Shown here piece by piece: positions 25,284-33,135 of a stretch of 64,000 bases of DNA. Made by a program: the position numbers and the translations under genes. Location: positions 2,046,001 through 2,110,000 of the forward strand of contig NZ_CP095078.1 of NCBI RefSeq assembly GCF_022919075.1, given 5' to 3'. The stretch comes from Nocardioides sp. W7 (GTDB taxonomy: Bacteria; Actinomycetota; Actinomycetes; Propionibacteriales; Nocardioidaceae). Below the pieces are notes generated by a model. That model made no database searches. It saw only the letters and a program-made list of their open reading frames with translations, and was not told the origin of the DNA. How positions within the stretch are numbered: position 1 is the stretch's first letter; every line of letters starts with the position of its first letter.

Positions 25284-26135
25284 ATGACCACCTCGTCCGA
25301 GGCCCCGACCACCCAGATCCCCGCCGTCGAGGCGTACACCGCGACGCCGCCGAGCCAGCCGCTCGCGGACCTCGAGGCGCGCGACATCACCGCCTGGTTC
25401 GGCGACCACAAGGTGCTGGACCGGGTCTCGCTGACCATGCCCGCGGGTCAGATCACCGCGCTGATCGGCCCGTCCGGCTGCGGCAAGTCGACGTTCCTGC
25501 GGATCCTGAACCGGATGCACGAGCTGGTGCCGTCGGCGCAGCTCGCGGGGGAGGTGCTGCTGGACGGTGCCGACATCTACGACCCGCAGCGTCGGCTCAC
25601 CGACGCTCGGCGCAGCATCGGGATGGTCTTCCAGAAGCCCAACCCGTTCCCGGCGATGTCGATCCGGGAGAACGTCCTCGCGGGGCTGAAGCTCACGGGC
25701 ACCAAGGCCGCCAAGTCCGACCGCGACGCCCTCGTGGAGTACTGCCTCGTCCGCGGCGGCCTCTGGAACGAGGTCAAGGATCGACTCGACGCCCCGGGCG
25801 GCGGGCTCTCCGGCGGTCAGCAGCAGCGCCTCTGCATCGCCCGGTCGCTGGCCATCAAGCCACGCGTCCTCCTCATGGACGAGCCCTGCTCGGCCCTCGA
25901 CCCGACCTCCACCCGGGTGATCGAGGAGACCATGCTCGAGTTGGCCAAGGAGGTCACCATCGTCATCGTGACCCACAACATGCAGCAGGCCGCGCGGGTG
26001 TCGAACACCTGCGCCTTCTTCCTCGCCGCCCAGGGCACCCCCGGCGTCATCGTGGAGCACGGGGATACTGGGGCCATGTTCTCCAGCCCGCAGGACCAGC
26101 GCACCAACGACTACGTCAACGGTCGTTTCGGGTGA
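25284..26135 (+). CDS. pstB: Phosphate ABC transporter ATP-binding protein PstB
   Basis: 283 residues, the ATPase of the phosphate importer. Walker A GPSGCGKST is near 75-83, Q-loop FQKPNPFP near 117, signature LSGGQQQRLCIARSLA near 180, Walker B VLLMDEPCSALDP near 203. The PstB-specific MSIRENVLAGLKLTG and NMQQAARVSNTCAFF are seen. The N-terminus has an extra 27 residues before ADLEARDITAWFG. GAGAGAA lies upstream of the ATG. Unlike common pstSCAB order, pstB here is last and separated from pstA by four envelope genes. It overlaps the next gene, a lytic transglycosylase, by GTGA. Confidence 0.96.
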   Translation: MTTSSEAPTTQIPAVEAYTATPPSQPLADLEARDITAWFGDHKVLDRVSLTMPAGQITALIGPSGCGKSTFLRILNRMHELVPSAQLAGEVLLDGADIYDPQRRLTDARRSIGMVFQKPNPFPAMSIRENVLAGLKLTGTKAAKSDRDALVEYCLVRGGLWNEVKDRLDAPGGGLSGGQQQRLCIARSLAIKPRVLLMDEPCSALDPTSTRVIEETMLELAKEVTIVIVTHNMQQAARVSNTCAFFLAAQGTPGVIVEHGDTGAMFSSPQDQRTNDYVNGRFG

Positions 26136-26881
26136 GCCCTGCCCGTCTGATCGGCCTGCTGGCGGCGCTGCTGGTCACGGTCGCCGGCCTGGGCTACCTC
26201 GCCTCGATCACCGTCCTGGCCCCGACCCAGATCCCCGTGCCCCCGCAGCAGGCGTACGTCGCCGCACCGGTCCCGGCCGAGGCGGCGGCTCCGGTCGCGC
26301 CTGCGGGGGAGCCGGTCGGCCTGCCCGTCGTCGACGCCGCCTGGGTCGCCACCAACGCCGAGGCCGCCGGGGTGCCCGAGACTGCCCTGCGCGCGTACGC
26401 CACCGCCCAGCTCCGGCTCGCGAAGTCCTGCGCGCTCGGCTGGACGACCCTCGCCGGCATCGGCTGGGTCGAGTCGCAGCACGGCACCATCGACGGCCGG
26501 ATCCTGCAGACCGACGGCCAGTCCTCCTCGCGCATCCTCGGCCCCGCGCTGGACGGCGAGGGCGTCGCGGCGATCCCCGCCACCCCCGAGAGCTCGGCCT
26601 GGCACGGCAACGACCGCTGGGACCACGCCGTCGGCCCGATGCAGTTCATCCCGACGACCTGGGACACCTGGGGCGCCGACGGCGACGGTGACGGCACCGC
26701 CGACCCCAACGACCTCGACGACGCCGCCTACGCCGCAGCCCGCTACCTGTGCGCCGACGGCCACGACCTCACCACCGGCCAGGGCTGGGCGGACGCGATC
26801 TTCTCCTACAACCACGCCCAGGCGTACGTCGACGCCGTCCACTCCGCCGCCACCTCCTACGCCGAGCGGACCGGCGGCTGA
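26132..26881 (+). CDS. Lytic murein transglycosylase-like secreted protein
   Basis: 249 residues, GTG start inside the pstB stop. A signal/anchor helix (about 5-25) precedes a Pro/Ala-rich linker and an SLT-like domain. GIGWVESQHGTIDG (about 110-123) carries the probable catalytic Glu; AVGPMQFIPTTWDTWGADGDGDG and AAARYLCADG match the actinobacterial lytic transglycosylase/MltB-like family. It cleaves peptidoglycan with formation of 1,6-anhydroMurNAc in known relatives. Coupling to pstB is unusual and suggests local wall remodelling for the large Pst complexes. A hairpin at 26916-26937 ends the operon. Confidence 0.85.
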   Translation: MSPARLIGLLAALLVTVAGLGYLASITVLAPTQIPVPPQQAYVAAPVPAEAAAPVAPAGEPVGLPVVDAAWVATNAEAAGVPETALRAYATAQLRLAKSCALGWTTLAGIGWVESQHGTIDGRILQTDGQSSSRILGPALDGEGVAAIPATPESSAWHGNDRWDHAVGPMQFIPTTWDTWGADGDGDGTADPNDLDDAAYAAARYLCADGHDLTTGQGWADAIFSYNHAQAYVDAVHSAATSYAERTGG

Positions 26882-26902
26882 GCGCCGCTCCCGACGCTGG
26901 CC

Positions 26903-26954
26903 GGTAGTCGAGCAGGTCAGGCGCCCTGGCGCCTGACGTTGTCGAGATCCGGTG
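26903..26954. terminator. Terminator-like hairpin within a REP-like element
   Basis: GTCAGGCGC 26916-26924 and GCGCCTGAC 26929-26937 form nine perfect pairs around CCTG, flanked by TAGTCGAGCAG and GTTGTCGAGATCC. The flanking TCGAG words on both sides are the kind of repeated intergenic element found in Nocardioides-like genomes. It lies 35 bp after the transglycosylase stop and could end the pst transcript. The rest of the region up to 27149 contains nothing recognisable. Confidence 0.5.
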
Positions 26955-27149
26955 AGCTTCCGTATGGCGGTGGGTTGGGGTGTCCTCTTGGCACCAGGCT
27001 GGTTCGAAGACTTTCAATGAAATAGGGGGCTCGTCGTTCGCAGCACTCGTCGCACCTGGTCGCGGTTGCTTGTCGGCTTACGGTGGCTTCGGGTCCACCG
27101 TTGTGGTCACCGCTGTGGAGGAACACCCCGGACTGTCGGTGACCTCGAA

Positions 27150-27155
27150 TACATT
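27150..27155 (+). promoter_or_regulatory. -10 element TACATT of the HNH gene
   Basis: TACATT ends six bases before ATG 27162 with no RBS between. The mRNA would be leaderless. The surrounding 40 bp are more AT-rich than the window. Confidence 0.5.
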
Positions 27156-27161
27156 ACTGGT

Positions 27162-28448
27162 ATGGCCAACGGTGAGTTCCACGACGGCGACGACGCAGCT
27201 GCGTTGCTCGCGTTCGTGCGCGCCCGCCGCACCGTCGCGGCCCAGGCCGAAGCCGATCTCCTTGCCTCCGCGGTCGCTTGGGCGGCGATGCACTCGACCG
27301 ACGCCCTCGACGTGGCTGCGGTAACCGTCTTCGGCGCACAGGACGCGGCCACCATCGCCGGCGAAGGTGCCCCGTTGGTGGCGGAGTTCTCCGTCCTGGA
27401 GTTCGCCGCCGCCCTCGGACTCTCGACCGACGCTGGGCGGATCTACCTCGGCGATGCGGTCGAGCTGGCGCACCGGCTCCCGAACCTCTACGGCCGGGTC
27501 CAGGCCCTGGACCTGCCGGCGTGGAAGGCGCGTCGGATCGCGAAGTCCACGGCCGATCTTCCGATGGAGGGTGCGGCCTACGTGGACGCGCACCTGCACG
27601 CGGTGGCGCACAAGGTCTCGATCGCCCAGCTCGACCGGACCGTCGAGGAAGCCCGGGTGACGTACGACCCCGCCGAGGCCAAGGCCCGGTGGGAGGCGGC
27701 GTTCGAGAAGCGGCACTTCGACATCGAGTCCCAGCAGGTCTCCTTCGACGGCACCGTCGACGTCCACGGCACCCTCGACCTGGCCGACGCCCTCGACCTC
27801 GAGGACGCCGTCGCCCGCCGCGCCCGCGAGCTCGGCCAGCTCGGCCTCGATGTGCCGGTCGACATCCGCCGCTCCATCGCCGTCGGCGACCTCGCCCGCC
27901 GCCAGCTGTCGTTAGAGCTGAACACCGGGGAGCCCGACGACCGGCAGCGGAAGCGGCCGCGACAGGTGGTCCTGCACGTGCACGTCTCCGAAGCCGCCCT
28001 CGGCACCACTGGCGGTGACGACCTGCACCTGGCCCGCGTGGAGGAGACCCGGTCCTTCGTCTCCGCCGAGCAGGTGAAGACGTGGTGCGCGAACTCCGAC
28101 ACCCAGGTGGTCGTGAAGCCGGTCATCGACCTCCACGGCCATGTCCACGTCGACGCCTATGAGACCCCGGACCGGCTCCGCGAACGCCAGGTCCTGCTCC
28201 AACACAGCTGCGTGTTCCCGTGGTGCCGCAAGCCGGCCCGACGCTGCGACTGCGACCACATCGACCCCGCCGCCCGCGGCGGACCCACCTGCGACTGCAA
28301 CATCGCCCCGCTCTGCCGCCGCCACCATCGCGCGAAGACCCACACCCGATGGCGCTACGACAAGCTCGACGACACCACCTTCGCGTGGCAAACCCCGAAC
28401 GGTCTGCTGTTCAAGCGCGACCACATCGGCACCACCGAGCTCACCTGA
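27162..28448 (+). CDS. DUF222 / HNH endonuclease domain protein (13E12 type)
   Basis: 428 residues. DUF222 fills the N-terminal two thirds, with FVRARRTVAAQAEADLL, ARRIAKST and ALDLEDAVARRA helices. The C-terminus has an HNH nuclease core: CVFPWCRKPARRCDCDHIDPAARGG with paired Cys zinc ligands and the His, then N in CNIAPLC and the final HHRAKTH. This family (13E12 repeat in M. tuberculosis) is multicopy in actinobacteria, and mobility or defence roles are discussed, not established. I start at ATG 27162; 32 more codons exist upstream but are not family-like. The protein is complete, and the copy stands alone, with a terminator on each side. Confidence 0.87.
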   Translation: MANGEFHDGDDAAALLAFVRARRTVAAQAEADLLASAVAWAAMHSTDALDVAAVTVFGAQDAATIAGEGAPLVAEFSVLEFAAALGLSTDAGRIYLGDAVELAHRLPNLYGRVQALDLPAWKARRIAKSTADLPMEGAAYVDAHLHAVAHKVSIAQLDRTVEEARVTYDPAEAKARWEAAFEKRHFDIESQQVSFDGTVDVHGTLDLADALDLEDAVARRARELGQLGLDVPVDIRRSIAVGDLARRQLSLELNTGEPDDRQRKRPRQVVLHVHVSEAALGTTGGDDLHLARVEETRSFVSAEQVKTWCANSDTQVVVKPVIDLHGHVHVDAYETPDRLRERQVLLQHSCVFPWCRKPARRCDCDHIDPAARGGPTCDCNIAPLCRRHHRAKTHTRWRYDKLDDTTFAWQTPNGLLFKRDHIGTTELT

Positions 28449-28464
28449 CCGACCTCGAAGCCTC

Positions 28465-28498
28465 AGCCCTGACGGCCACCGACCCGCCTGTCAGGGCT
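28465..28498 (+). terminator. Hairpin after the HNH gene
   Basis: AGCCCTGAC 28465-28473 and GTCAGGGCT 28490-28498 form nine perfect pairs around a 16-nt loop, 17 bp after the stop. No T-run follows, as is usual for terminators in such GC-rich genomes. Confidence 0.5.
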
Positions 28499-28583
28499 AC
28501 AGGCACGCCCGGGCCACCTAGCGGTGCCCACGTTCACCAGGCGACTGCGTGGCACCGCTGTCCGTCGGCGCAGCGAACACCGA

Positions 28584-28599
28584 GTTAGGCTGGCCTAAC
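28584..28599. promoter_or_regulatory. Iron box (IdeR/DmdR type) before the siderophore-interacting gene
   Basis: GTTAGGC-TG-GCCTAAC is an inverted repeat with 7-bp arms. Aligned to the 19-bp iron-box consensus TTAGGTTAGGCTAACCTAA it matches 13 positions, including the whole TTAGGCT and CCTAA. It lies 20 bp upstream of GTG 28620 and RBS AGGAG 28610-28614. Repression by Fe-loaded IdeR/DmdR is expected. Confidence 0.65.
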
Positions 28600-28619
28600 A
28601 CCCATCGTCAGGAGCCTTC

Positions 28620-29345
28620 GTGCCGAGAAGCACCACCACCCTCGTCGTCACCTCGACCGAGCAGCTCAGCCCCGGGATGGTCCGGGTCCACTTCCGCAGT
28701 GACGACCTCTCGGCCTTCACCGCCAGCGCCGACACCGACCGCTACGTCAAGCTCGTGCTCGGCACGCCCGAGGAGCCGGTCCTGCGGACCTACACGGTGG
28801 TGGCGCCCGATGTCGCCGCAGGCACGCTGGCGATCGACTTCGTGGTCCACGGCGACGAGGGGTACGCCGGTCCGTGGGCGGCGTCCGCGAAGCCGGGCGA
28901 CGTGCTGGAGGTCCGCGGGCCGGGGGGCGGGTACGCGCCCGACCCGACCGCCGACTGGCACCTGCTCGCGGGGGACGAGGCCGGGCTGCCGGCGATCCGG
29001 GCGGCGCTGGCGGCGCTGCCCCCGGACGCGGTGGGCTACGCCGTCGTGGAGGCGTACGGCGCCGACCACGTCCAGTCCCTGACCGGTCCGGCGGGCGTCG
29101 AGATCAGCTGGCACCACGACGGCGACCTCGCGGGCGCCGTACGGGCCCTGCCGTGGCGCGAGGGCCGGGTCCAGGTGTTCGTGCACGGCGAGGCGGAGGT
29201 GACGATGCACGGGATCCGCCCCTACGTGATCAAGGAGCGCGGGGTGCCCCGCCAGGACGCCTCGATCTCCGGCTACTGGCGGCGCGGCCGCACCGAGGAG
29301 GGCTTCCGCAGCTGGAAGCAGGAGCTCGCCGCCACCGAGGGCTGA
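28620..29345 (+). CDS. Siderophore-interacting protein (FAD-binding, ViuB/SIP type)
   Basis: 241 residues, probably a flavin-dependent ferric-siderophore reductase. An N-terminal FAD-binding barrel includes VRVHFRSDDL and the RTYTVV block (about 59-64) that binds FAD. The C-terminal SIP domain has the GDEAGLPAIRAALA motif (about 119-132), VFVHGEAEVTMHGIRPYV and ISGYWRRGRTEEGFRSWK, which is the typical end. The start GTG has AGGAG five bases upstream and an iron box just before it, so it should be expressed under iron limitation. It ends convergently 6 bp from the response regulator gene. Confidence 0.92.
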   Translation: MPRSTTTLVVTSTEQLSPGMVRVHFRSDDLSAFTASADTDRYVKLVLGTPEEPVLRTYTVVAPDVAAGTLAIDFVVHGDEGYAGPWAASAKPGDVLEVRGPGGGYAPDPTADWHLLAGDEAGLPAIRAALAALPPDAVGYAVVEAYGADHVQSLTGPAGVEISWHHDGDLAGAVRALPWREGRVQVFVHGEAEVTMHGIRPYVIKERGVPRQDASISGYWRRGRTEEGFRSWKQELAATEG

Positions 29346-29351
29346 GCGGGC

Positions 29352-30017
29352 TCAGTCCCGCTTCAGCCGCCACCCGGCCTGCGTGGCCAGGACCACCGCG
29401 GCCAGCTGCGAGGACACCTCCAGCTTGCCCAGGATGGCGCTGATCTGGGTCCGCACGGTGGCCTCGGAGACCACCCACTGGTGGGCGATGTCGCGGGCCG
29501 TGCGTCCGGCCATCAGCTGGTCCAGGACCTCCTGCTCGCGGGCGCTGAGGACGGCGAACCGAGCCCGCAGCTCGGCGGCCGCCCGCGCGCCCGACTCCCA
29601 CTGCGCGACCAGCTCCTCGTACTCCCCGGGCGCCAGCACGGCCTCCCGGCGACTGAGCCTGCGGACGTCCTGCGTGATGTCGTGGAGTGCCGTCGTCTTC
29701 GCGACCACCCGGCTCGCCCCGTGGAGCAGGCACTCGCCCCACTGCGACCGGGGCGCGGAGGTGAGCACCAGGACCGCGACGTCGGCCTCGGCGAGGGGCC
29801 GCACCATGCGCAGGCCGCTGCCGAAGGGACCGAGGTCGAGGTCGAGGAGCGCGATGGTCGGCCGGAAGTCGCTGATCTCCGCGAGCAGTGCGTCGGCGCT
29901 GCTCGGCTGGAGGGGTACGGCGAAGCGGCGGGTGGGGTAGCCCTCCTGCTCGAGGGCCAGCACGAGCGTCTCGGCGAACAGCTGGTGGTCGTCGACGACG
30001 GCGATCCGTTGGCTCAC
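29352..30017 (-). CDS. LuxR-family response regulator
   Basis: 221 residues. A receiver domain has the acidic pair VVDDH (Asp9, Asp10), ALLDLDLG with the phosphorylatable Asp near 59-61, LTSA, and VVAK. A linker EELVAQWESGARAAAELRARFAVL leads to a LuxR HTH (about 160-215, LSAREQEVLDQLMAGRTARDIAHQWVVSEATVRTQISAILGKL). It overlaps the preceding histidine kinase gene by GTGA, so the two form a cognate pair. Two paralogs with the same linker lie at 33136 and 34038, but their receivers are degenerate. The pair flanks the EPS locus and may control it. Confidence 0.9.
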   Translation of the reverse strand: MSQRIAVVDDHQLFAETLVLALEQEGYPTRRFAVPLQPSSADALLAEISDFRPTIALLDLDLGPFGSGLRMVRPLAEADVAVLVLTSAPRSQWGECLLHGASRVVAKTTALHDITQDVRRLSRREAVLAPGEYEELVAQWESGARAAAELRARFAVLSAREQEVLDQLMAGRTARDIAHQWVVSEATVRTQISAILGKLEVSSQLAAVVLATQAGWRLKRD

Positions 30018-31468
30018 GGGAGTGCTCGGTACGACGGCTCCGCGACGACCCGACGTACCCCCACGACGAACGACGCACCGGGACGGTGCGCGGGGTCGTA
30101 CGTCAGCCGCCCGGTGCCGTCGACCAGCATCCGCCGGGCGAGGTGGAGGCCGATCCCGCTCCCCGAGGAGGTGCCGGACCGGGCGCCCCAGTCGAACATG
30201 GCGTCGGCCACCGAGGGCGACACCCCCGGACCCTCGTCGGTGACCCGGATCATCACCCAGCCCGGCTCGTCGGTCACCCGGATCTCGACCGGAGACCCGG
30301 GCGCGTGTCGGGCCGCGTTGGCGAGCAGCACGCTGACCGCCTGCGCGAGCGCGTCCGGGACGACCGAGACGCAGCGACCGTCGGGCGCCCAGCGGACCTC
30401 GTTGCCCTGGGCCCGGTGCCCGACGACCAGCGGCTGCAGCACGTCGTCGAGGGCGATGTCGACCGCCCGCGGTGGATGGACGTTGTGCAGCATGCGGTGA
30501 AGTCGGGCCACCTCGTGGGTGACCATCCGCTCCAGCTCGGGCCGTTCCTCGGCGGTCAGGACGTGCGGGGAGCTCATCAGCTCGGTCGCGCTCGCGATCC
30601 CGGCGATCGACCCCATCACCTCGTGCATCCGCTCGCGGTCGGCCCGGGTGCTCTCCTCCAGGTCGTCGAGGCGGTCGCGCACCGCGCTGACCATCCGCTG
30701 CTGGTCGCGGATCCCCAGTCGGAGCAGGGCCAGGGAGGTCGTCGAGGTCAGCACGGCCACGACCAGGCCGGACAGCAGACCCAGGCTGAGGACGAGGTCA
30801 CTGTGGAGCGGGAAGGACTCGTCCTGGAGCGCGAGCGCCTGCCACAGGAAGCTCACGACGATGGCGACCTGGAACCGCACCTGCGCCCAGGGCGGCAGGT
30901 CGGAGCGGCGGGGGAGGGCCTGGGCGAGCGCGGCTCCGCTGGCGACCAGGACGACGGCGGAGGGCACGCCGGCGCCCGGCGGGAGCGCCCAGCTCCGCTC
31001 GCCGTTCAGGACCACGAGGTGACAGGCCGCGACCAGCGCGCCCAGGGTCAGCCCCACGCCGAGTGGGTCGAGCCAGGCCGGGCCCCGCACGGTCGGCGGG
31101 AACCAGGCGAGCAGGACGAGGAGCAGCGCCACCACCAGGCTCGCCGCGGCGAGGTACGACGACACCCCGGCGACCGACGTCCGCTGGGCGATGACGGCGA
31201 CGGTCAGCCCCTGCAGGGACACCAGCGCGACGCCGGCGCAGAGCCAGGCCGTGGAGGCGGTGCGCGTGAGTCGCCAGTGCAGGTGGAGCAGGAGCGAGGC
31301 GACGAGTCCCACCAGGTTGACGGTGGGCGCGGACGAGGCGGTGAGCTGAGCCAGGCCGGGCACCCCGCGGGAGAGCGCGAGGATGACCAACGGCGCGACG
31401 ATCACGGCGGTCGTGCACACCGTCGCGCTACGGCTCCACACTCCTCCGGGCACGCTGAACTTCGACAC
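30014..31468 (-). CDS. Membrane histidine kinase
   Basis: 484 residues. The N-terminal 240 contain seven to eight hydrophobic segments, and no periplasmic sensor domain is evident, so sensing may be in the membrane. The dimerisation region has RADRERMHEVMGSIAGI with probable phospho-His282. The ATPase core has LLANAARHAPGS (N box), DEGPGV (G1) and SGIGLHLARRM (G2). Its start GTG 31466-31468 has GGGAGGGGAG about ten bases upstream. The MHEVMGSIAGI H box resembles that of other actinobacterial kinases partnered with LuxR regulators. It is the upstream gene of the kinase/regulator pair. Confidence 0.88.
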   Translation of the reverse strand: MSKFSVPGGVWSRSATVCTTAVIVAPLVILALSRGVPGLAQLTASSAPTVNLVGLVASLLLHLHWRLTRTASTAWLCAGVALVSLQGLTVAVIAQRTSVAGVSSYLAAASLVVALLLVLLAWFPPTVRGPAWLDPLGVGLTLGALVAACHLVVLNGERSWALPPGAGVPSAVVLVASGAALAQALPRRSDLPPWAQVRFQVAIVVSFLWQALALQDESFPLHSDLVLSLGLLSGLVVAVLTSTTSLALLRLGIRDQQRMVSAVRDRLDDLEESTRADRERMHEVMGSIAGIASATELMSSPHVLTAEERPELERMVTHEVARLHRMLHNVHPPRAVDIALDDVLQPLVVGHRAQGNEVRWAPDGRCVSVVPDALAQAVSVLLANAARHAPGSPVEIRVTDEPGWVMIRVTDEGPGVSPSVADAMFDWGARSGTSSGSGIGLHLARRMLVDGTGRLTYDPAHRPGASFVVGVRRVVAEPSYRALP

Positions 31469-31646
31469 GTCTGGCTCCCCTCCCGACCGTGCGTCTCTGC
31501 TGCTCAGTTGCTCCTCAGGTCTGGACGGCAGCAGCTGCCCTCGAGAAATCCCACGATGTGGACGTTAGACGACGGCGAGGCAATCCGCACCCCCGGTCTG
31601 GTGCGGCATCAAGCGAGAGGGTCGGGGGACCGAGTGGCCCTGCTGC

Positions 31647-33044
31647 TCAGTACGCCCCGCGATGGCTGACGACGGCTCCGACGGTGCGCAGGGCGATGCG
31701 CGCGTCCAGGGCGAGCGACCAGTTGTCCACGTAGCTGAGGTCGAGACGGACGGTCTCGTCCCAGGAGAGGTCGGAGCGTCCCGAGACCTGCCACAGGCCG
31801 GTCAGCCCGGGGCGGACGGCGAGCCGTCGCAACGGGTCGACGGCGTACCGCTCCACCTCCTGGGGCAGGGCGGGCCGAGGGCCGATCAAGGACATGTCGC
31901 CGCGCAGCACGTTCACCAGCTGGGGCAGCTCGTCGAGGGAGTAGCGCCGCAGCACCCGGCCGACCCGGGTGACCCGCGGGTCATCGCGCAGCTTGAACAG
32001 CACCCCGCCCGCGCCCTCGTTCCGACTCGTCAGCGCGGCGTCCGGCCGGTCGGAGCCGGCGCTCATCGTGCGCAGCTTCAGCATCGTGAACGGACGGCCC
32101 TCCAGTCCGATCCGGGTCTGCCTGAACAGCGCCGGCCCCCGGGTCGAGGTGCGGACCACGGCCGCGAGGGTGAGCAGCAGCGGGCTCAGCAGCAGCAGGG
32201 CCACCGCGGCCAGCGCGCGCTCGCCGATCTCCTTCGTCACCCGTTGTGGACCACGCCGGACGCTGCCGCGCACGTGCAGCAGCCCGAGGTCGCCGACCCG
32301 GTCGGGCGAGGTGCGCGTCGCGCACACGTCGAGCAGTCCGGTGCCGACGTACAGGTCCAGGCCGCGCCGCTCCAGCTCCCAGCCGAGCCGCCGCAGGTGG
32401 ACCGCGTCGAGGCCCGAGCCCGGCAGGGCCAGCACGGCGTCGGCGTTGCCGCGGGTCGCCAGGTCCGCCAGCGTGCCGGGGCCGTCGGTGCAGCCGGTCG
32501 CGACCCCGGCGAGCACGAACCGGTGGCCGGGTCGGCTGAGCTCGTCGACGGCGCCGTCGACCGCACTGCGCTCGCCGACGAGGAGCACCCGGGTGTCCGG
32601 CGCCCCGAGCAGGCGGCGTACGGCGAGCGCGGTCAGCACCAGCACCGCGGTCAGCACGATGAGCCGGAGTGCCGTCGCCGGGCCGGCTGGGCCGGCCGGG
32701 ACGGCGGAGGCGACCCAGCAGGTCAGCCCGAGCATCGTCCCGGCCCGGAGCACGGGACGGGTGCCACCGTGCCGGTGTGCACCGGTCGCGGCCAGCAGCA
32801 CCAGCCAGAGGACCGGCACCACCAGCAGCAGTCCGGACTCCGGTGTCGTCGCGGGCAACGCAACGAGCAGGGTGCCGACCAGCGCCGTCAGGGCGTCCGC
32901 GCCGACCACGGCCAGCCGGTGGCGGTGGAGCGACCGGCCCCGAGCCGGAGCCACACAGTCGTCGGGCGGAGCCGCCACGAGCGTCACGGACGCCGGGGCG
33001 GTGGAGACTGACCGGGGCAGTGCCTCGGGAGTCGTCGTGACCAC
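31647..33044 (-). CDS. Polyprenyl-phosphate sugar-1-phosphate transferase (WbaP-type, EPS initiation)
   Basis: 465 residues. It transfers a sugar-1-phosphate to undecaprenyl phosphate, the first step of EPS assembly. Four hydrophobic segments are in the N-terminal part, followed by a Rossmann-like domain (RVLLVGE...). The C-terminal catalytic domain (from about 270) has one membrane helix (ALAAVALLLLSPLLLTLAAVV) and GPALFRQTRIGLEGRPFTMLKLRTM, KLRDDPRVTRVGRVLRRYSLDELPQLVNVL, SLIGPRP and GLTGLWQVSGRSDL. GTG 33044 is chosen because GGAAGGAA is six bases upstream; ATG 33101 would add 19 aa and lies on the promoter motif. A copy of the EPS motif lies 56 bp upstream. Confidence 0.9.
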   Translation of the reverse strand: MVTTTPEALPRSVSTAPASVTLVAAPPDDCVAPARGRSLHRHRLAVVGADALTALVGTLLVALPATTPESGLLLVVPVLWLVLLAATGAHRHGGTRPVLRAGTMLGLTCWVASAVPAGPAGPATALRLIVLTAVLVLTALAVRRLLGAPDTRVLLVGERSAVDGAVDELSRPGHRFVLAGVATGCTDGPGTLADLATRGNADAVLALPGSGLDAVHLRRLGWELERRGLDLYVGTGLLDVCATRTSPDRVGDLGLLHVRGSVRRGPQRVTKEIGERALAAVALLLLSPLLLTLAAVVRTSTRGPALFRQTRIGLEGRPFTMLKLRTMSAGSDRPDAALTSRNEGAGGVLFKLRDDPRVTRVGRVLRRYSLDELPQLVNVLRGDMSLIGPRPALPQEVERYAVDPLRRLAVRPGLTGLWQVSGRSDLSWDETVRLDLSYVDNWSLALDARIALRTVGAVVSHRGAY

Positions 33045-33100
33045 TGGGGTTCCTTCCGTCGGGGTCCGCTCACCGTAGGAACGGGACGGGCCCCCCTTCA

Positions 33101-33114
33101 TGCCGCAAATGGGG
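33101..33114 (-). promoter_or_regulatory. EPS-locus motif copy upstream of the sugar transferase
   Basis: CCCCATTTGCGGCA (minus strand) aligns with the CCCCAWTTGAGGGG element repeated at 35466, 40356, 52620 and 60703. It is 57 bp upstream of GTG 33044. Confidence 0.45.
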
Positions 33115-33135
33115 CATCTGCCGGAGCGGACCGGC

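Noticed and set aside
27066..27161. In-frame upstream extension of the DUF222/HNH gene
   Set aside because: Residues are not family-like and the ATG at 27162 has its own -10; the leader is probably non-coding.
31525..31560. GGGATTTCTCGAGGG upstream of the kinase gene as an EPS motif copy
   Set aside because: Left half lacks CCCC; similarity limited to ATTT and GAGGG.
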